A stretch of DNA of 64,000 nt from JANXYW01 sp031400455 (lineage in GTDB: Bacteria; Chloroflexota; Dehalococcoidia; DSTF01; JACRBR01): contig JANNPX010000015.1 in the NCBI GenBank assembly GCA_031400455.1, positions 1 to 64,000 of the forward strand. Direction: 5' to 3'. This document shows, in pieces, positions 16,470 to 25,950 of the stretch (positions are counted from its first letter, which is position 1; the number at the start of each line of letters is the position of its first letter). Both the position numbers and the translations under genes were made by a program. The notes under the pieces are model-generated. The model made no database searches and was not told the DNA's origin. It saw only the letters and a program-made list of their open reading frames with translations.

Positions 16470-16955
16470 GTGACCGTCGATCCGATGGAGTTCCGCAGTA
16501 TCATCGGGCACTTCGCGACGGGCGTAACCGTGATCACCACCGCGGCCGGCGATCAGCTCCACGGCATGACGGCGAACGCCGTCTCCTCGCTCTCGCTTGA
16601 TCCTGTGATGGTGCTGATCTGCGTCGATAAGACCACGCACACGCACCGCGTGCTCGATGAAGGCGGCGTCTTCACCGTGAACGTGCTCGGCGAGCATCAG
16701 GAAGCGGTGTCGCGCGTCTTCGCGAAGAAGAGCGAGCCGGAAACAGGCACGCTGCGCGGGGAGCCGTTCCGGCTGGGTGAAACGGGCGCACCGATCCTGT
16801 CGGACTGCCTCGCCTTCCTCGAATGCCGCGTCGCCGGCACGTTCGACGGCGGCGACCACACGATCTTCCTCGGGCAGGTGGTGAGCGAAGGCGTTGTTGA
16901 GGAGATGCGTCCGCTGCTGTTCTATCGAGGCGGCTACCACACGCTGGGCGTCTGA
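16470..16955 (+). CDS. Flavin reductase family protein (FMN-binding)
   Basis: A 161-residue flavin reductase-like protein. Family features in order are the start FRSIIGHFATGVTVITT, GMTANAVSSLSLDPVMVLICVDK, FTVNVLGEHQ, and HTIFLGQV near the end. Such proteins supply reduced FMN or FAD to two-component monooxygenases. No monooxygenase partner is next to it. The cytochrome P450 at 46401-47633 uses a different electron source, so no link is implied. GTG start with GGAGG four bases upstream. Confidence 0.9.
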   Translation: MTVDPMEFRSIIGHFATGVTVITTAAGDQLHGMTANAVSSLSLDPVMVLICVDKTTHTHRVLDEGGVFTVNVLGEHQEAVSRVFAKKSEPETGTLRGEPFRLGETGAPILSDCLAFLECRVAGTFDGGDHTIFLGQVVSEGVVEEMRPLLFYRGGYHTLGV

Positions 16956-16966
16956 GCGGGGGCACC

Positions 16967-18217
16967 GTGTCACGCATCCGCACGCCGGACTCGGGACGCG
17001 GGGCGCACTCCGGCGCGGGGCGCATCGCCGGCATCGACATCATCCGCGGCGCGGCGATCCTGTGGGTGGTGCTGTACCACCTGTGGACGGACCTGCGCTA
17101 TCCAAACGTCTATCCGGAGCAAGCTGACGCGTTTCGCGCGATCCCCCATCGGCTCGCCGAAGGGAACATCGTCGGAGGGCTGACGGCGATGGGTGACGCG
17201 ATCCTGCGCGTCGGATACCTCGGCGTGCCCCTGTTCATGATGCTGAGCGGACTGTCACTGACGCTTGGGACGCTGACGGGGCCGGGTGCGCCCGTAAGCG
17301 CGCGGCGGTTCCTCTATCGACGGATGCGGCGCGTGATGCTGCCGTACTGGGCGGGATTCGCGATCACGCTAGCGTTCGCAGCGGCGCTCGCGTTCGTGCA
17401 ATGGCAGCGGCACGGCGACGGCGAGTACATGTCCTACCTGCGAAACGGCGACATCAACGTGGATAGCGGCCAGTTGCTCGCGGGCGCGTTCCTCGTGCCG
17501 CGCATCCTTCGCGATGGGTGGCAGTTCGCGCCGGAGGGGTCGCTCTGGTTCGTGCTGGTGATCGTGCAGTACTACCTACTGTTCCCGCTGCTGCTGCGGG
17601 CGTTGAACCGCATCGGGCCGTGGCTGTTCCTTGCCACCACACTGATTGTGACGATCGCCGCCCTCATTACGCTGCTGGCGAGTGACGGCGACCTGACCGA
17701 ACACCGGCGCTGGGTCGACATGCTATCGCCCTTTCGGCTGTTTGAGTTCGGGCTGGGGATGACGCTGGGATATCTGCTGGCCCGGCGGCCCCAAGTGCTA
17801 ATCGGCGCGGCACGGACGGCGACGGCGAGCGCACTCGTCGCCGCGGGCGGCACGATGTTCGTCGCCGCGTGCCTGATCTCGTCGGATGATGACGCGCTGG
17901 CGGTCGTTCAGGGGCCGGCCATTGTGCTGGCACTGACGCTGATCGTGCTGCCGCTCATCGTCAAGGCGCCGGGTGCGATCGAGACGTCGCCACCCGCCCG
18001 CGCGCTGGCATGGGTCGGTGTGATCTCCTACACCGTGCTCATTGTGAGCGAGCCGCTGCGGTCGGTGACGCATACGATGCGCGCGGAACACGCCGGCGAT
18101 GGCTGGATCGCCTTGTGGGGCGTCGCCGTGTACCTGCCGTTGACGCTGGTGCTGGCGCGGCCTCTTGCGGTGGTTCTAGGGTTGGTCGAAGGGGATGCGC
18201 GGGAGCGACGAGGTTGA
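16967..18217 (+). CDS. Acyltransferase 3 family membrane protein
   Basis: A 416-residue protein with about ten helices, of the acyltransferase-3 (OafA/WecH) type. It starts with the family element RIAGIDIIRGAAILWVVLYHLW, where the histidine is the predicted catalytic residue. LFMMLSGLSLT and the RRFLYRRMRRVMLPYW basic segment follow, both typical. Such enzymes O-acetylate surface sugars or lipids. It starts 11 bases after the flavin reductase gene and opens the long surface-sugar block. GTG start. Confidence 0.85.
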   Translation: MSRIRTPDSGRGAHSGAGRIAGIDIIRGAAILWVVLYHLWTDLRYPNVYPEQADAFRAIPHRLAEGNIVGGLTAMGDAILRVGYLGVPLFMMLSGLSLTLGTLTGPGAPVSARRFLYRRMRRVMLPYWAGFAITLAFAAALAFVQWQRHGDGEYMSYLRNGDINVDSGQLLAGAFLVPRILRDGWQFAPEGSLWFVLVIVQYYLLFPLLLRALNRIGPWLFLATTLIVTIAALITLLASDGDLTEHRRWVDMLSPFRLFEFGLGMTLGYLLARRPQVLIGAARTATASALVAAGGTMFVAACLISSDDDALAVVQGPAIVLALTLIVLPLIVKAPGAIETSPPARALAWVGVISYTVLIVSEPLRSVTHTMRAEHAGDGWIALWGVAVYLPLTLVLARPLAVVLGLVEGDARERRG

Positions 18218-18375
18218 CATCGCTCGAAGCTGGTGGCGGGTTGCTTTACATGCAGCATCGATGGCAGTACGGCGTTTGTATTGCTGCGACGAGGGGCCGA
18301 TGATACGATCGGCAAAACGCCGGGATGGACGCGACTCTGTCGTGGCGTGCTTGGTGGTCGGGGAGTTGCCGGTAG

Positions 18376-19878
18376 ATGGCCGTTGCTGCCACACATGTCA
18401 GGCTGTTTGAGCAGGCGGACCGCCACGCTCTGAGTAAGACTCTCCGGAAATACGCCAAGCACTTTCCCCTTCTGCTAATCATCGGGCTCATCGTCGGCAT
18501 CCACGTGTCGACGATGCAGTACTACTTCTTCGGCGACGACTTCCTGGTGTTGGGCGATATCCAAACCCGCTCGTTCCCGAAGTACGTGAACGACGTGGTA
18601 TTGCTGCGCGACCTGACGCCGAACTGGCGGCCGCTGACGATGCTGGCGTACTGGGCGGAATTCAAGCTATTCGGATTCAACGCGCTGCCGTGGCGGATCG
18701 TCAACCTGACGCTACACATCGGCACGGTGGTCGTGTTGTACGCGCTCGTGCTTTCGCTCACGAAGCGGTCGTTCGTAGCGCTGGGCGCGGCGCTGATCTT
18801 CGGCGTATCAGCGTCGGCGGTGCACACCGTGACGTACATCACCGCGTTCCCGCACGTGTTCAGCGAGTTCCTGCTCATCTCGTCGCTGTACACGTTGCAC
18901 CGCTACGTCGAGGGCGGCGAGCGGCGTGCGGCGTGGTATTGGGGATCCCTTTCGCTGTTCGTGCTGGGATTCCTGGCGAACGAGGGCGGCGTAGTGATGG
19001 GCGCCGTGATCGTGACGTACTACGCCCTCTACTCGCTGGCGCAGCGCCGCGATGTGCTCGACTTCACGTTGAAGATGGCGCCGTTCGGGATCGCTTCAGC
19101 GGTCCTGGTGAGCGGGCTCAGCGGATGCGGCTGCCAGGGCGTCGATAGCGGGTTCTATGGCATCGGCTGGCACATCCCGCGTGAGACGTGGATCTACATG
19201 GCGCGGTTGGCGTATCCCGTCGGCGCGATCAAGCTCGAGCCGACGACGATCGAATGGGTGTGGGGATCGATCGTCATCGCCTTCGCGATCTTCTTCGTGA
19301 TCCGCGGGCCCAACATCGCGCGGTTCGCGGCCATCGGGATGGTCGTCGGCGTGGCACCGTACGTGCCGGGGAAGATCTGGACGGCGACGCGCTACAGCTA
19401 CATGGCGACGCCGTTCTTCGCGATCCTCGTCGCGATCTGCGCGGGCTTCGTGCATCACTACGCGACGAAGGTATACAAGCCTGCGGCGCACGTGCTTGCG
19501 GCGATGGCGCTGGCCACCGTCGGCGGACTGTACGCCTGGCAGTCGATCCACCAGACGGAGCCGTTCCTGCACGCGACGAATCGGTGGGAGGTGCTTGCTC
19601 ACGATCTGCGCGCGAATTATGACAACGTCCCGGCGGGCACGACCATTTACGTAATTGACGACGAAGGATTGTGGTCGAACCCGTTATGGCAGCCAACGTG
19701 GATGACGTCGGTAGGGCGCGCACTTTATGGTCGTGACGTCAGCGTGCGCGCATTGCCCACCGCTGATCTCAAACGCCTGGAAAAGAGCCTTGACGGACCA
19801 TTGTTTGTGGTACAACTCGAGGACGGTCACCTCACAGCGGTTTCACCGCAAACGGCGAAACTCGAACTAGGGGAATAA
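18376..19878 (+). CDS. Multi-pass membrane protein, GT-C/PMT-like
   Basis: A 500-residue integral membrane protein with about ten helices. It has an acidic GDDFLVLGD loop just after the first helix, where GT-C mannosyltransferase-like enzymes carry their catalytic aspartates. A RPLTMLAYWAEFKLFGFN segment and a soluble C-terminal part of about 100 residues follow. This suggests a lipid-linked sugar transferase, but identity to a named family is not certain. It is the first of four consecutive membrane proteins. A TACGAT-like -10 lies near 18303-18308. The leader holds nothing else I recognise. Confidence 0.65.
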   Translation: MAVAATHVRLFEQADRHALSKTLRKYAKHFPLLLIIGLIVGIHVSTMQYYFFGDDFLVLGDIQTRSFPKYVNDVVLLRDLTPNWRPLTMLAYWAEFKLFGFNALPWRIVNLTLHIGTVVVLYALVLSLTKRSFVALGAALIFGVSASAVHTVTYITAFPHVFSEFLLISSLYTLHRYVEGGERRAAWYWGSLSLFVLGFLANEGGVVMGAVIVTYYALYSLAQRRDVLDFTLKMAPFGIASAVLVSGLSGCGCQGVDSGFYGIGWHIPRETWIYMARLAYPVGAIKLEPTTIEWVWGSIVIAFAIFFVIRGPNIARFAAIGMVVGVAPYVPGKIWTATRYSYMATPFFAILVAICAGFVHHYATKVYKPAAHVLAAMALATVGGLYAWQSIHQTEPFLHATNRWEVLAHDLRANYDNVPAGTTIYVIDDEGLWSNPLWQPTWMTSVGRALYGRDVSVRALPTADLKRLEKSLDGPLFVVQLEDGHLTAVSPQTAKLELGE

Positions 19879-19887
19879 CACGGCGGA

Positions 19888-21186
19888 ATGACACAAATCC
19901 GACGCCATCTCTCCGGCCTCGGTCTCATTCTCCTCACCGCACTTCTCCTTCGGCTGATCTGGATTGCCTATATCCATCCTGATCCCACAGACGGACGCTT
20001 CGACGACACCGCCTGGTATCGCGGTGCCGGACACTTCTTGGCGCGCGGCGAGGGATATCTCAATCCGTACGCAGGCACGCCGACGGCGGCGTGGCCCCCG
20101 GGATATCCAGCGTTCCTGGGCGGCGTGTTCAAGCTGTTCGGCGAAGGGATTCCGCAGACGACGCTCGCGAACGTTGTGCTTGCGCTGCTCACGGTCGTCG
20201 TTGTGTATGCGATCGGGCTGATGCTCTTCGATCGGCGCACAGCACTTGTGGGAGCCGGCGCAATCGCGCTGTGGCCCGGGCAGATCTATTTCACCTCGCT
20301 GACGCTCTCCGAGCCGCTGTTCACATTCCTGTTCACGCTGGCAGTCCTGCTCATGCTGGCGGTGCCGCGCGTTTCGGCATGGCGCGGCGGTACGCTCATC
20401 GCATTCGGATTGGTGACGGGTCTGGCCGTGTTCACGCGCGGGCAGGCGGTGCTGCTGATCCCGCTAGCGCTGGTGACGTGGCGAATGGCCGGGTTTCGCT
20501 GGCAGCCCGCGATGGCGTGGGTGGTCCTTGCTAGTGCGATTGTCGGCGTGATGCTGACGCCGTGGGCCGTTCGTAACGAGCGCGAGATCGGCACGCCGGT
20601 GATCCTGTCGACGAACTTCGGGCCGAACCTGTGGATCGGCAACCATGACGGAGCGACGGGGCGCATGAACATCCCTGAACCGGAGCCGCCTCAGGCGAGT
20701 CGCGTGGGCACGACGCAGGGCTCGTACGAGGTGAAGACGAGCAACCTCGCCCTGCGCAAGGGCCTGCGGTACATGCTCACCCACCCGATGCGTGAGGTCG
20801 AGCTGGCAGGTGTGAAAGTGCGTGCGATGTACGAGGCAGATTCAACTGCACTGGACTGGAACGCCGCCTACCTCCCCGGCTTCTATGCTTCGCAATCCGT
20901 CGAGGACACGCTACGACGTCTGGCGAACGCCTACTGGTTTGCGATGCTGATCGTCGCAGGAGCGGGCCTGGTCGCTTCGCGATCGCAGCTAAGGGGAACA
21001 CTGGGGCTGCTGCCGATGATCGTGCTGACATGGACGGCCTTCCATCTGCTGTTCTTCGGTGATTCACGGTTCCACTACCCGATCGTCTTCGTCTTCGCGC
21101 TCTTAGGCGCGCGCGGCCTCGTCGTGATCTTCGATGCGCTCCGGCGACCGCAGGTAAGCGTAGACAAGCGCTACGCCACCGCTTGA
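19888..21186 (+). CDS. PMT/GT39-like membrane glycosyltransferase (paralogue 1)
   Basis: A 432-residue membrane protein of the PMT_2/ArnT-like type. After helix one comes the loop HPDPTDGRFDDTAWYRGAG with two catalytic-type aspartates, then AWPPGYPAFLGGVFKLFG. A further signature GDSRFHYP lies near the end. All three elements recur in the next two genes. Enzymes of this class move a sugar from an undecaprenyl- or dolichyl-phosphate carrier to lipid or protein outside the membrane. It starts ten bases after the preceding gene. Sugar and acceptor unknown. Confidence 0.8.
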   Translation: MTQIRRHLSGLGLILLTALLLRLIWIAYIHPDPTDGRFDDTAWYRGAGHFLARGEGYLNPYAGTPTAAWPPGYPAFLGGVFKLFGEGIPQTTLANVVLALLTVVVVYAIGLMLFDRRTALVGAGAIALWPGQIYFTSLTLSEPLFTFLFTLAVLLMLAVPRVSAWRGGTLIAFGLVTGLAVFTRGQAVLLIPLALVTWRMAGFRWQPAMAWVVLASAIVGVMLTPWAVRNEREIGTPVILSTNFGPNLWIGNHDGATGRMNIPEPEPPQASRVGTTQGSYEVKTSNLALRKGLRYMLTHPMREVELAGVKVRAMYEADSTALDWNAAYLPGFYASQSVEDTLRRLANAYWFAMLIVAGAGLVASRSQLRGTLGLLPMIVLTWTAFHLLFFGDSRFHYPIVFVFALLGARGLVVIFDALRRPQVSVDKRYATA

Positions 21187-21188
21187 GC

Positions 21189-22568
21189 ATGGTGACGGCG
21201 GCCGCTGAGAGCAAAGACGATGCGCCCGATGAGCGTCGGCGCATGCTGCGCGCCGAGCTGCTGTTGATGCTGGCGCTGTTCGTGCTGGCGATTATCCCTC
21301 GCGCGGCGTGGGTGGCGTACAACGACCGGCCGCCGCAGGGGCTGAACGACCCGACGCTGTACGCCTATTTCGGCGACTCCATCGCGGACGGCACGGGGTA
21401 CGTGCGCCCGACGGGCGAGAAGTTCGCCTACTACCCGGTGGGATACCCGGCGACGCTGGGCGGGCTGAAGAAGGCCGGCGACATTTTTGGTTGGGGCCGC
21501 AGCACGTTCTCAATCAAAATGATGAATGGCATGTTCGGCGCGATCACCGTCGTGCTGCTCTATCTCATGGCGCGACGAATCTTCGACCGCAGAACGGGAA
21601 TCGTCGCGGGCGCGCTGCTGGCGGTCTTTCCCGGGCAGATCTACTACAGCGGCGCGGTGCTTTCGGAGCCGCTGTTCACGGTGTTGTGGATCGGCGGGCT
21701 AACCGTGTTGTTATGGAAGCCGTGGACGCGCGAAGGCCTGCCGTGGCCGCTGTTGTTCGCTGCCGGCGTATTGCTGAGCTACGCAACGATGACGCGCGGC
21801 ATCACACTGGTGTTTCCGATCGTGTTGCTGGCGATCTGGTTCTTCCAGATGCAATCGAAGAAACGCGCCGTGATGCAAGCGCTCGTCGTATGGGCGGGTA
21901 TCGCCGTGCTGATCGTGCCGTGGTCGATCCGCAACACCATCGCGTTCGATCAGCTCACAGGGCCATCGACGAACCTTGGCGACGACCTGTGCATCGGCAA
22001 CTATCTGGGAGCGCAGGGCGCCTTCACGTTGCAGGGCAAGTGCTTCGAGAATGATGCCGGCAAGACACCGCAGCAGGTGGAACTGGACCGAAACAAGGAA
22101 GGCGTGCGGATCGCGATCAAGGATGTCGCGTCGCACCCGTTCCGCATGCCCGCACTCGTGGCGAAGAAGGCGTACTGGCTGCTGTACAAAGACGATGACG
22201 GCCTCTGGGCGTCGGAGTCGTACGGCAACGATTACTTCATGTCGAACTCGCGGCGCGAGATCCTCTCGTTCGCGGCGAACGCGTACTACTACGCCCTCGG
22301 ATTCGTGGTAATCGTCGGGTTGCTGGCGTTCGCGCTGGCGCGCGACCTGAGACGGCTGGCGGTGGCGCTTGCGATGCTCTACGTGCTGGTCATCCCGCTC
22401 GCCTTCTTCGGCGACCCCCGGTTCCACTACCCGGCGATGCCGCTGGCCGTAGTGATCGCGGCGGCGACGGCCGTGCGTCTGTGGGATGCACGGCCGGGCG
22501 GGACCGCGCACAACGAACGTCTCGCCAAGACGGGGACGCGGATGACGACTCCGGGCGGTGCGCCGTGA
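21189..22568 (+). CDS. PMT/GT39-like membrane glycosyltransferase (paralogue 2)
   Basis: About 459 residues with some ten helices. It has the same layout as the gene before it: NDRPPQGLNDPTLYAYFGDSI after helix one, YYPVGYPATLGGLKKAG, and GDPRFHYPAMPL near the end. The double aspartate of the first loop is partly lost (single Asp in LNDP), so donor binding may differ. ATG 21189 follows the previous stop by two bases; a TTG at 21183 overlapping that stop is an alternative. It overlaps the next gene by GTGA. Confidence 0.8.
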   Translation: MVTAAAESKDDAPDERRRMLRAELLLMLALFVLAIIPRAAWVAYNDRPPQGLNDPTLYAYFGDSIADGTGYVRPTGEKFAYYPVGYPATLGGLKKAGDIFGWGRSTFSIKMMNGMFGAITVVLLYLMARRIFDRRTGIVAGALLAVFPGQIYYSGAVLSEPLFTVLWIGGLTVLLWKPWTREGLPWPLLFAAGVLLSYATMTRGITLVFPIVLLAIWFFQMQSKKRAVMQALVVWAGIAVLIVPWSIRNTIAFDQLTGPSTNLGDDLCIGNYLGAQGAFTLQGKCFENDAGKTPQQVELDRNKEGVRIAIKDVASHPFRMPALVAKKAYWLLYKDDDGLWASESYGNDYFMSNSRREILSFAANAYYYALGFVVIVGLLAFALARDLRRLAVALAMLYVLVIPLAFFGDPRFHYPAMPLAVVIAAATAVRLWDARPGGTAHNERLAKTGTRMTTPGGAP

Positions 22569-23962
22569 TCGAGCGACTGCGCGCACATCTGCGGACGCCT
22601 GATGCCCGATGGCTGCTCGCGATCATCGTGCTGGCACTACTGGTGCGCGTGCTGGCGGTTGCGTACGTTCATCCAAATCCGCGCGACGGGCGGTACGACG
22701 ACAGCGTCTGGTACGACACGACGGCGCGGCACCTGGCGGCGGGTGACGGCTACGTCTTCGACCCGACGGTGTGGAAGACGGCCGACGGGACGCGCATCTA
22801 TCCGGACGAGCAGGAGCTTTCGCCGACCGCGCTCTGGCCGCCGGGCTACCCCGTCACACTGGCGGTGGTCTACAAGGTCACGGGCGATTCGGTGAACGCG
22901 GCGCGGCTGCTGAACATTCTCTTCGGCGCAGCGACTGCGGGGTTGGTGTTCCTTATCGCGCGGAGGTTGTTCGACCGCGTGGCGGCGATCTTTGCGGGCG
23001 GCGTCATCGCGCTGCTGCCGGCGCACGTGCTGTTCACGACCGTACTGCTTTCGGAGACGTACTTCGGATTCCTGCTTGCGGCGACGCTGGCGATCTTTGT
23101 CTACTTCGTGCTCGATCGCGAACGCGCACGACCGCATCTCGCGCTGATGCTCGGGCTCGGCGCGGTGACCGTGTTCGCGGGGTACGTGCGCGGCGAGTTC
23201 CTCGCGTATGGCGGGCTGCTGGCGCTACTCACGGCGGCGCATTTGCGGCGCGAAGCGCTCTTGCCGCTGGCGGCGTTCGCGATCGGCGGCGCGATCATTG
23301 TCGTGCCGTGGGCGGTGCGCAATCAGGCGCAGATGGGCGAGCTCATCATCGGCACGACGGGCTCCGGGCGCGTGGCGTACCAAGGTCACAATCCGGAGAC
23401 GGACGGCGGCGCGAGCCTAATCGCGACAACGCAGCTCGAAGCGAAGTTCGCCGGGCTGAGCCGCAAGGAGATCGAGTTGGAGTCGAACAAGGAGGGATCG
23501 CGACTGGCGCGCGAGTGGGCGCTGAACCATCCACTCGACGAACTGCGACTCGTCCCGGAGCGGCTCTATCGGCTGTTCCGCAGCGACGAGTCCGGCGTCA
23601 CGTGGGTGCAGAGCAACAAGCCGTGGTTCGGACCTGCGGGCGCCGACAAGTTGATCCGGCTATCGAGCTTCACGTTCTTCGGGCTGATCGGCGTCGCGCT
23701 GGCATCGGTGGGGCTGTGGTGGCGGCCGCGTGACCCGCGCTTCTGGGCGGTATTCGGTATCGTGCCGTTCTATATGCTGGTGTTCGGCGTGCTCTTCCTC
23801 GGCGATCCGCGCTATCACTACGCGATGTACATCCCGATCGCGATCTTTGCATCGACGGGACTCGCCGCACTGTGGCGCATAACGATCGAGCAATGGCGCG
23901 ACATGACGGGCGGTCGATCGCTCGGCGCGCTTCTCCGGACCTTCGGCACCCCCGCGCCGTGA
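22565..23962 (+). CDS. PMT/GT39-like membrane glycosyltransferase (paralogue 3)
   Basis: A 465-residue paralogue of the two preceding genes. HPNPRDGRYDDSVWYDTTARHLAAG follows helix one, then ALWPPGYPVTLAVVYKVTG, and GDPRYHYAMY near the end. It resembles paralogue 1 most in its first loop. GTG 22565 overlaps the TGA of paralogue 2, and its own stop overlaps the next small gene, so the run is strictly coupled. Most likely an undecaprenyl-phosphate-sugar-dependent transferase acting on the outer face of the membrane. Confidence 0.82.
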   Translation: MIERLRAHLRTPDARWLLAIIVLALLVRVLAVAYVHPNPRDGRYDDSVWYDTTARHLAAGDGYVFDPTVWKTADGTRIYPDEQELSPTALWPPGYPVTLAVVYKVTGDSVNAARLLNILFGAATAGLVFLIARRLFDRVAAIFAGGVIALLPAHVLFTTVLLSETYFGFLLAATLAIFVYFVLDRERARPHLALMLGLGAVTVFAGYVRGEFLAYGGLLALLTAAHLRREALLPLAAFAIGGAIIVVPWAVRNQAQMGELIIGTTGSGRVAYQGHNPETDGGASLIATTQLEAKFAGLSRKEIELESNKEGSRLAREWALNHPLDELRLVPERLYRLFRSDESGVTWVQSNKPWFGPAGADKLIRLSSFTFFGLIGVALASVGLWWRPRDPRFWAVFGIVPFYMLVFGVLFLGDPRYHYAMYIPIAIFASTGLAALWRITIEQWRDMTGGRSLGALLRTFGTPAP

Positions 23963-24186
23963 ACCCGCTGCAGAGCCACTGGCTCCGAATGGCGATCTGG
24001 CTGTTCGCCGCGTCTCCGGTGGTGGCACTCGCCGTCGCGCTGACGACGCAGGGTGTCGACTTCACGTTCGCGCTGGCGCTGACCCTGTATATGTGGGCAC
24101 TGGTATGCGTCATACTTGCGCTGATCGCGCTGGCGGGGCTGATCCTGCGGGCGATGCATTGGGGGATTCGTGCGCTTCGCAGGTAA
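23959..24186 (+). CDS. Small two-helix membrane protein (75 aa)
   Basis: A 75-residue protein with two membrane helices (about residues 10-30 and 38-62) and a basic C-terminal tail ending in RALRR. GTG 23959 overlaps the upstream stop as GTGA, and its last 17 bases overlap the epimerase start, so it is squeezed between two real genes in a coupled series. I do not recognise it. It may be a small subunit or anchor for the neighbouring membrane glycosyltransferases, by position only. Confidence 0.55.
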   Translation: MNPLQSHWLRMAIWLFAASPVVALAVALTTQGVDFTFALALTLYMWALVCVILALIALAGLILRAMHWGIRALRR

Positions 24187-25162
24187 GACGGTCGTTGTCA
24201 CGGGCGCCGGCGGCTTCATCGGCAGCCACCTCGTTGAGAAGCTGATTGCCGACGGCGCGCAGGTGCGCGCGATGCTGCGCTACACGTCGCGCGGACAGCG
24301 CGGCTGCCTCGATCTGCTGCCGGACGCGTCGCTGGAGAGCATCGCCATCACCATGGGCGACGTGCGCGACTTCGACGCCGTGCGCGAAGTCATGCGCGGC
24401 GCTGACGCAGTGTTCCACCTGGCGGCGCTGATCGGCATCCCTTACTCGTACGAGCACCCGCAAGAGACGATCGATACGAACATCATCGGCACGTCAAACG
24501 TGCTGATCGCCGCGCGGGAGCTGGGCACGGTCGAGCGGGTCGTGCTGACCTCGACAAGCGAGGTATACGGCTCGGCGCTGCGCGTGCCGATGGACGAAGA
24601 TCACCCGCTGCAGGCGCAGTCGCCGTACTCGGCGACGAAGATCGCCGGTGATGCGCTGGGTCTGAGCTTTCATCGATCCTTCGGAATGCCGGTGACGATC
24701 GTGCGGCCGTTCAACGCGTACGGTCCGCGCCAGTCGGCGCGGGCGGTGATCCCGGCGATCATCTCCCAGGCGGTCGCCGGCAAGACGCTGCAACTCGGCA
24801 CGCTGGAGACGACGCGCGACTTCACGTTCGCGGAGGACACAGCACGCGGCTTCCTCGCCGTCGGAGGCGCGGACGCGGCGCTGGGCGAAGTGGTGAACCT
24901 CGGCTCGGGCAAGGAAGTGAGCATCCGCGACATCGTGCGGAAGGTCGGCGAGATCACCGGCGCCGAACTGGTGGTCGAGGACGACGAGCAGCGCATGCGG
25001 CCGGCAAAGAGCGAAGTGTCACGCCTGCTCTCCGACAGCTCGAAGGCGGAGCGGCTGGCAGGCTGGCGCGCGGAGGTGTCGCTCGACGACGGCCTGCGCC
25101 GCACGGTGGAGTGGATCCGCGAGCACATCGATCTGTACCGCCCGAAGGAGTACGCCGTATGA
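24170..25162 (+). CDS. NAD-dependent sugar epimerase/dehydratase (extended SDR)
   Basis: A 330-residue extended short-chain dehydrogenase acting on a nucleotide sugar. The NAD site is TGAGGFIGSH (residues 11-20), the catalytic pair is Tyr153 and Lys157 in SPYSATK, and STSEVYG supplies the Ser/Thr. It fits the UDP-glucose 4-epimerase or GDP-mannose/dTDP-glucose dehydratase group; the exact reaction cannot be fixed. It starts at GTG inside the preceding small gene. Directly downstream is a sugar-nucleotide pyrophosphorylase, which supports a role in making the sugar used by the upstream transferases. Its 3-prime end runs into a 15-base tandem repeat. Confidence 0.88.
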   Translation: MRFAGKTVVVTGAGGFIGSHLVEKLIADGAQVRAMLRYTSRGQRGCLDLLPDASLESIAITMGDVRDFDAVREVMRGADAVFHLAALIGIPYSYEHPQETIDTNIIGTSNVLIAARELGTVERVVLTSTSEVYGSALRVPMDEDHPLQAQSPYSATKIAGDALGLSFHRSFGMPVTIVRPFNAYGPRQSARAVIPAIISQAVAGKTLQLGTLETTRDFTFAEDTARGFLAVGGADAALGEVVNLGSGKEVSIRDIVRKVGEITGAELVVEDDEQRMRPAKSEVSRLLSDSSKAERLAGWRAEVSLDDGLRRTVEWIREHIDLYRPKEYAV

Positions 25163-25192
25163 CGGTTCGCCGTATGACGGTTCGCCGTATGA
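25153..25192. repeat. 15-base tandem repeat at the epimerase/pyrophosphorylase junction
   Basis: The unit cgccgtatgacggtt occurs twice in full (25153-25167, 25168-25182) and then as a 10-base partial copy. The next bases contain a second duplication, tatgaaggccg, at 25188-25198 and 25202-25212. The first unit contains the epimerase stop codon. The second small duplication carries the start of the next gene. Confidence 0.8.
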
Positions 25193-25202
25193 AGGCCGCC
25201 TT

Positions 25203-25907
25203 ATGAAGGCCGTGATCCTGGCGGGCGGCAAAGGCGTGCGGCTGCGGCCGCTGACGTACACGATTCCCAAGCCGCTGCTGCCCGTCGGCGAGAAGCCGAT
25301 CCTGGAAGAGATCATCGAGCGGTTGAAGCCGTTCGGCGTGCAAGAATTCGTGATTGCCGTCGGCTATCGCGCGGAGCTGATCGAGACGTATTTCCGCGAC
25401 GGCGCGCAGCTCGGCGTGCACATCGACTACGTGCGCGAGTCACATCCGCTCGGCACCGCGGGTCCGCTGGCGCTCGTGCGCTCGTCGATCGAGCTCGCGC
25501 CGGGCGAGCCGTTGCTGGTGATGAACGGCGACATCCTCACTGATCTCGACATGCGCGCGTTCGTCGAGTTCCATCGCCAGGGCGGATACGACGTGACCGT
25601 TGCGACACGAAAGTTCGAACTCCAGCACCCGTACGGCGTGTTGCGGCTCGACGGCCAGCGCGTCACGGGGATCGTCGAGAAGCCGGCCGTGACGGACATC
25701 GTCAGCGCGGGCATTTACGCGATCCAGCCGTCAGCGCTGGACGTGATCCCGGACGACACCTTCTTCGACATGCCGGACCTCGTGAACAAGCTCCTAGCCC
25801 AGGGCCGCCCCGTCGGCGCGTACCACTTCGTCGGGGAGTGGTTGGCCATCGACCGGCTTGAGCAGCTCGAGGACGCCGGGCGGATGATCGCGGAGCGCCA
25901 CGGGTAG
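25203..25907 (+). CDS. Sugar-phosphate nucleotidyltransferase
   Basis: A 234-residue nucleotidyltransferase. It opens with the pyrophosphorylase signature MKAVILAGGKGVRLRPLT and IPKPLLPVGEKP. LLVMNGDILTD (metal-binding Asp) and VEKP follow. It belongs to the glucose-1-phosphate thymidylyl/uridylyl and mannose-1-phosphate guanylyltransferase group, producing an NDP-sugar from NTP and sugar-1-phosphate. It is shorter than bifunctional or hexapeptide-containing forms. It lies 40 bases after the epimerase across a short tandem repeat. Likely partner of that enzyme; nucleotide and sugar not determined. Confidence 0.9.
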   Translation: MKAVILAGGKGVRLRPLTYTIPKPLLPVGEKPILEEIIERLKPFGVQEFVIAVGYRAELIETYFRDGAQLGVHIDYVRESHPLGTAGPLALVRSSIELAPGEPLLVMNGDILTDLDMRAFVEFHRQGGYDVTVATRKFELQHPYGVLRLDGQRVTGIVEKPAVTDIVSAGIYAIQPSALDVIPDDTFFDMPDLVNKLLAQGRPVGAYHFVGEWLAIDRLEQLEDAGRMIAERHG

Positions 25908-25916
25908 GGTCCCACG

Positions 25917-25932
25917 GGAGCGCCTGCGCTCC
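25917..25932. terminator. Small GC hairpin after the nucleotidyltransferase
   Basis: Stem ggagcgc/gcgctcc with a 2-base loop, ten bases past the stop. No T-run. Candidate terminator of the sugar operon. Confidence 0.45.
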
Positions 25933-25950
25933 ATTCGGTGCCCTCCTCAA

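Noticed and set aside
18218..18375. Possible tRNA or small gene before the GT-C-like gene
   Set aside because: No cloverleaf with T-loop could be drawn and no open frame has a ribosome site.
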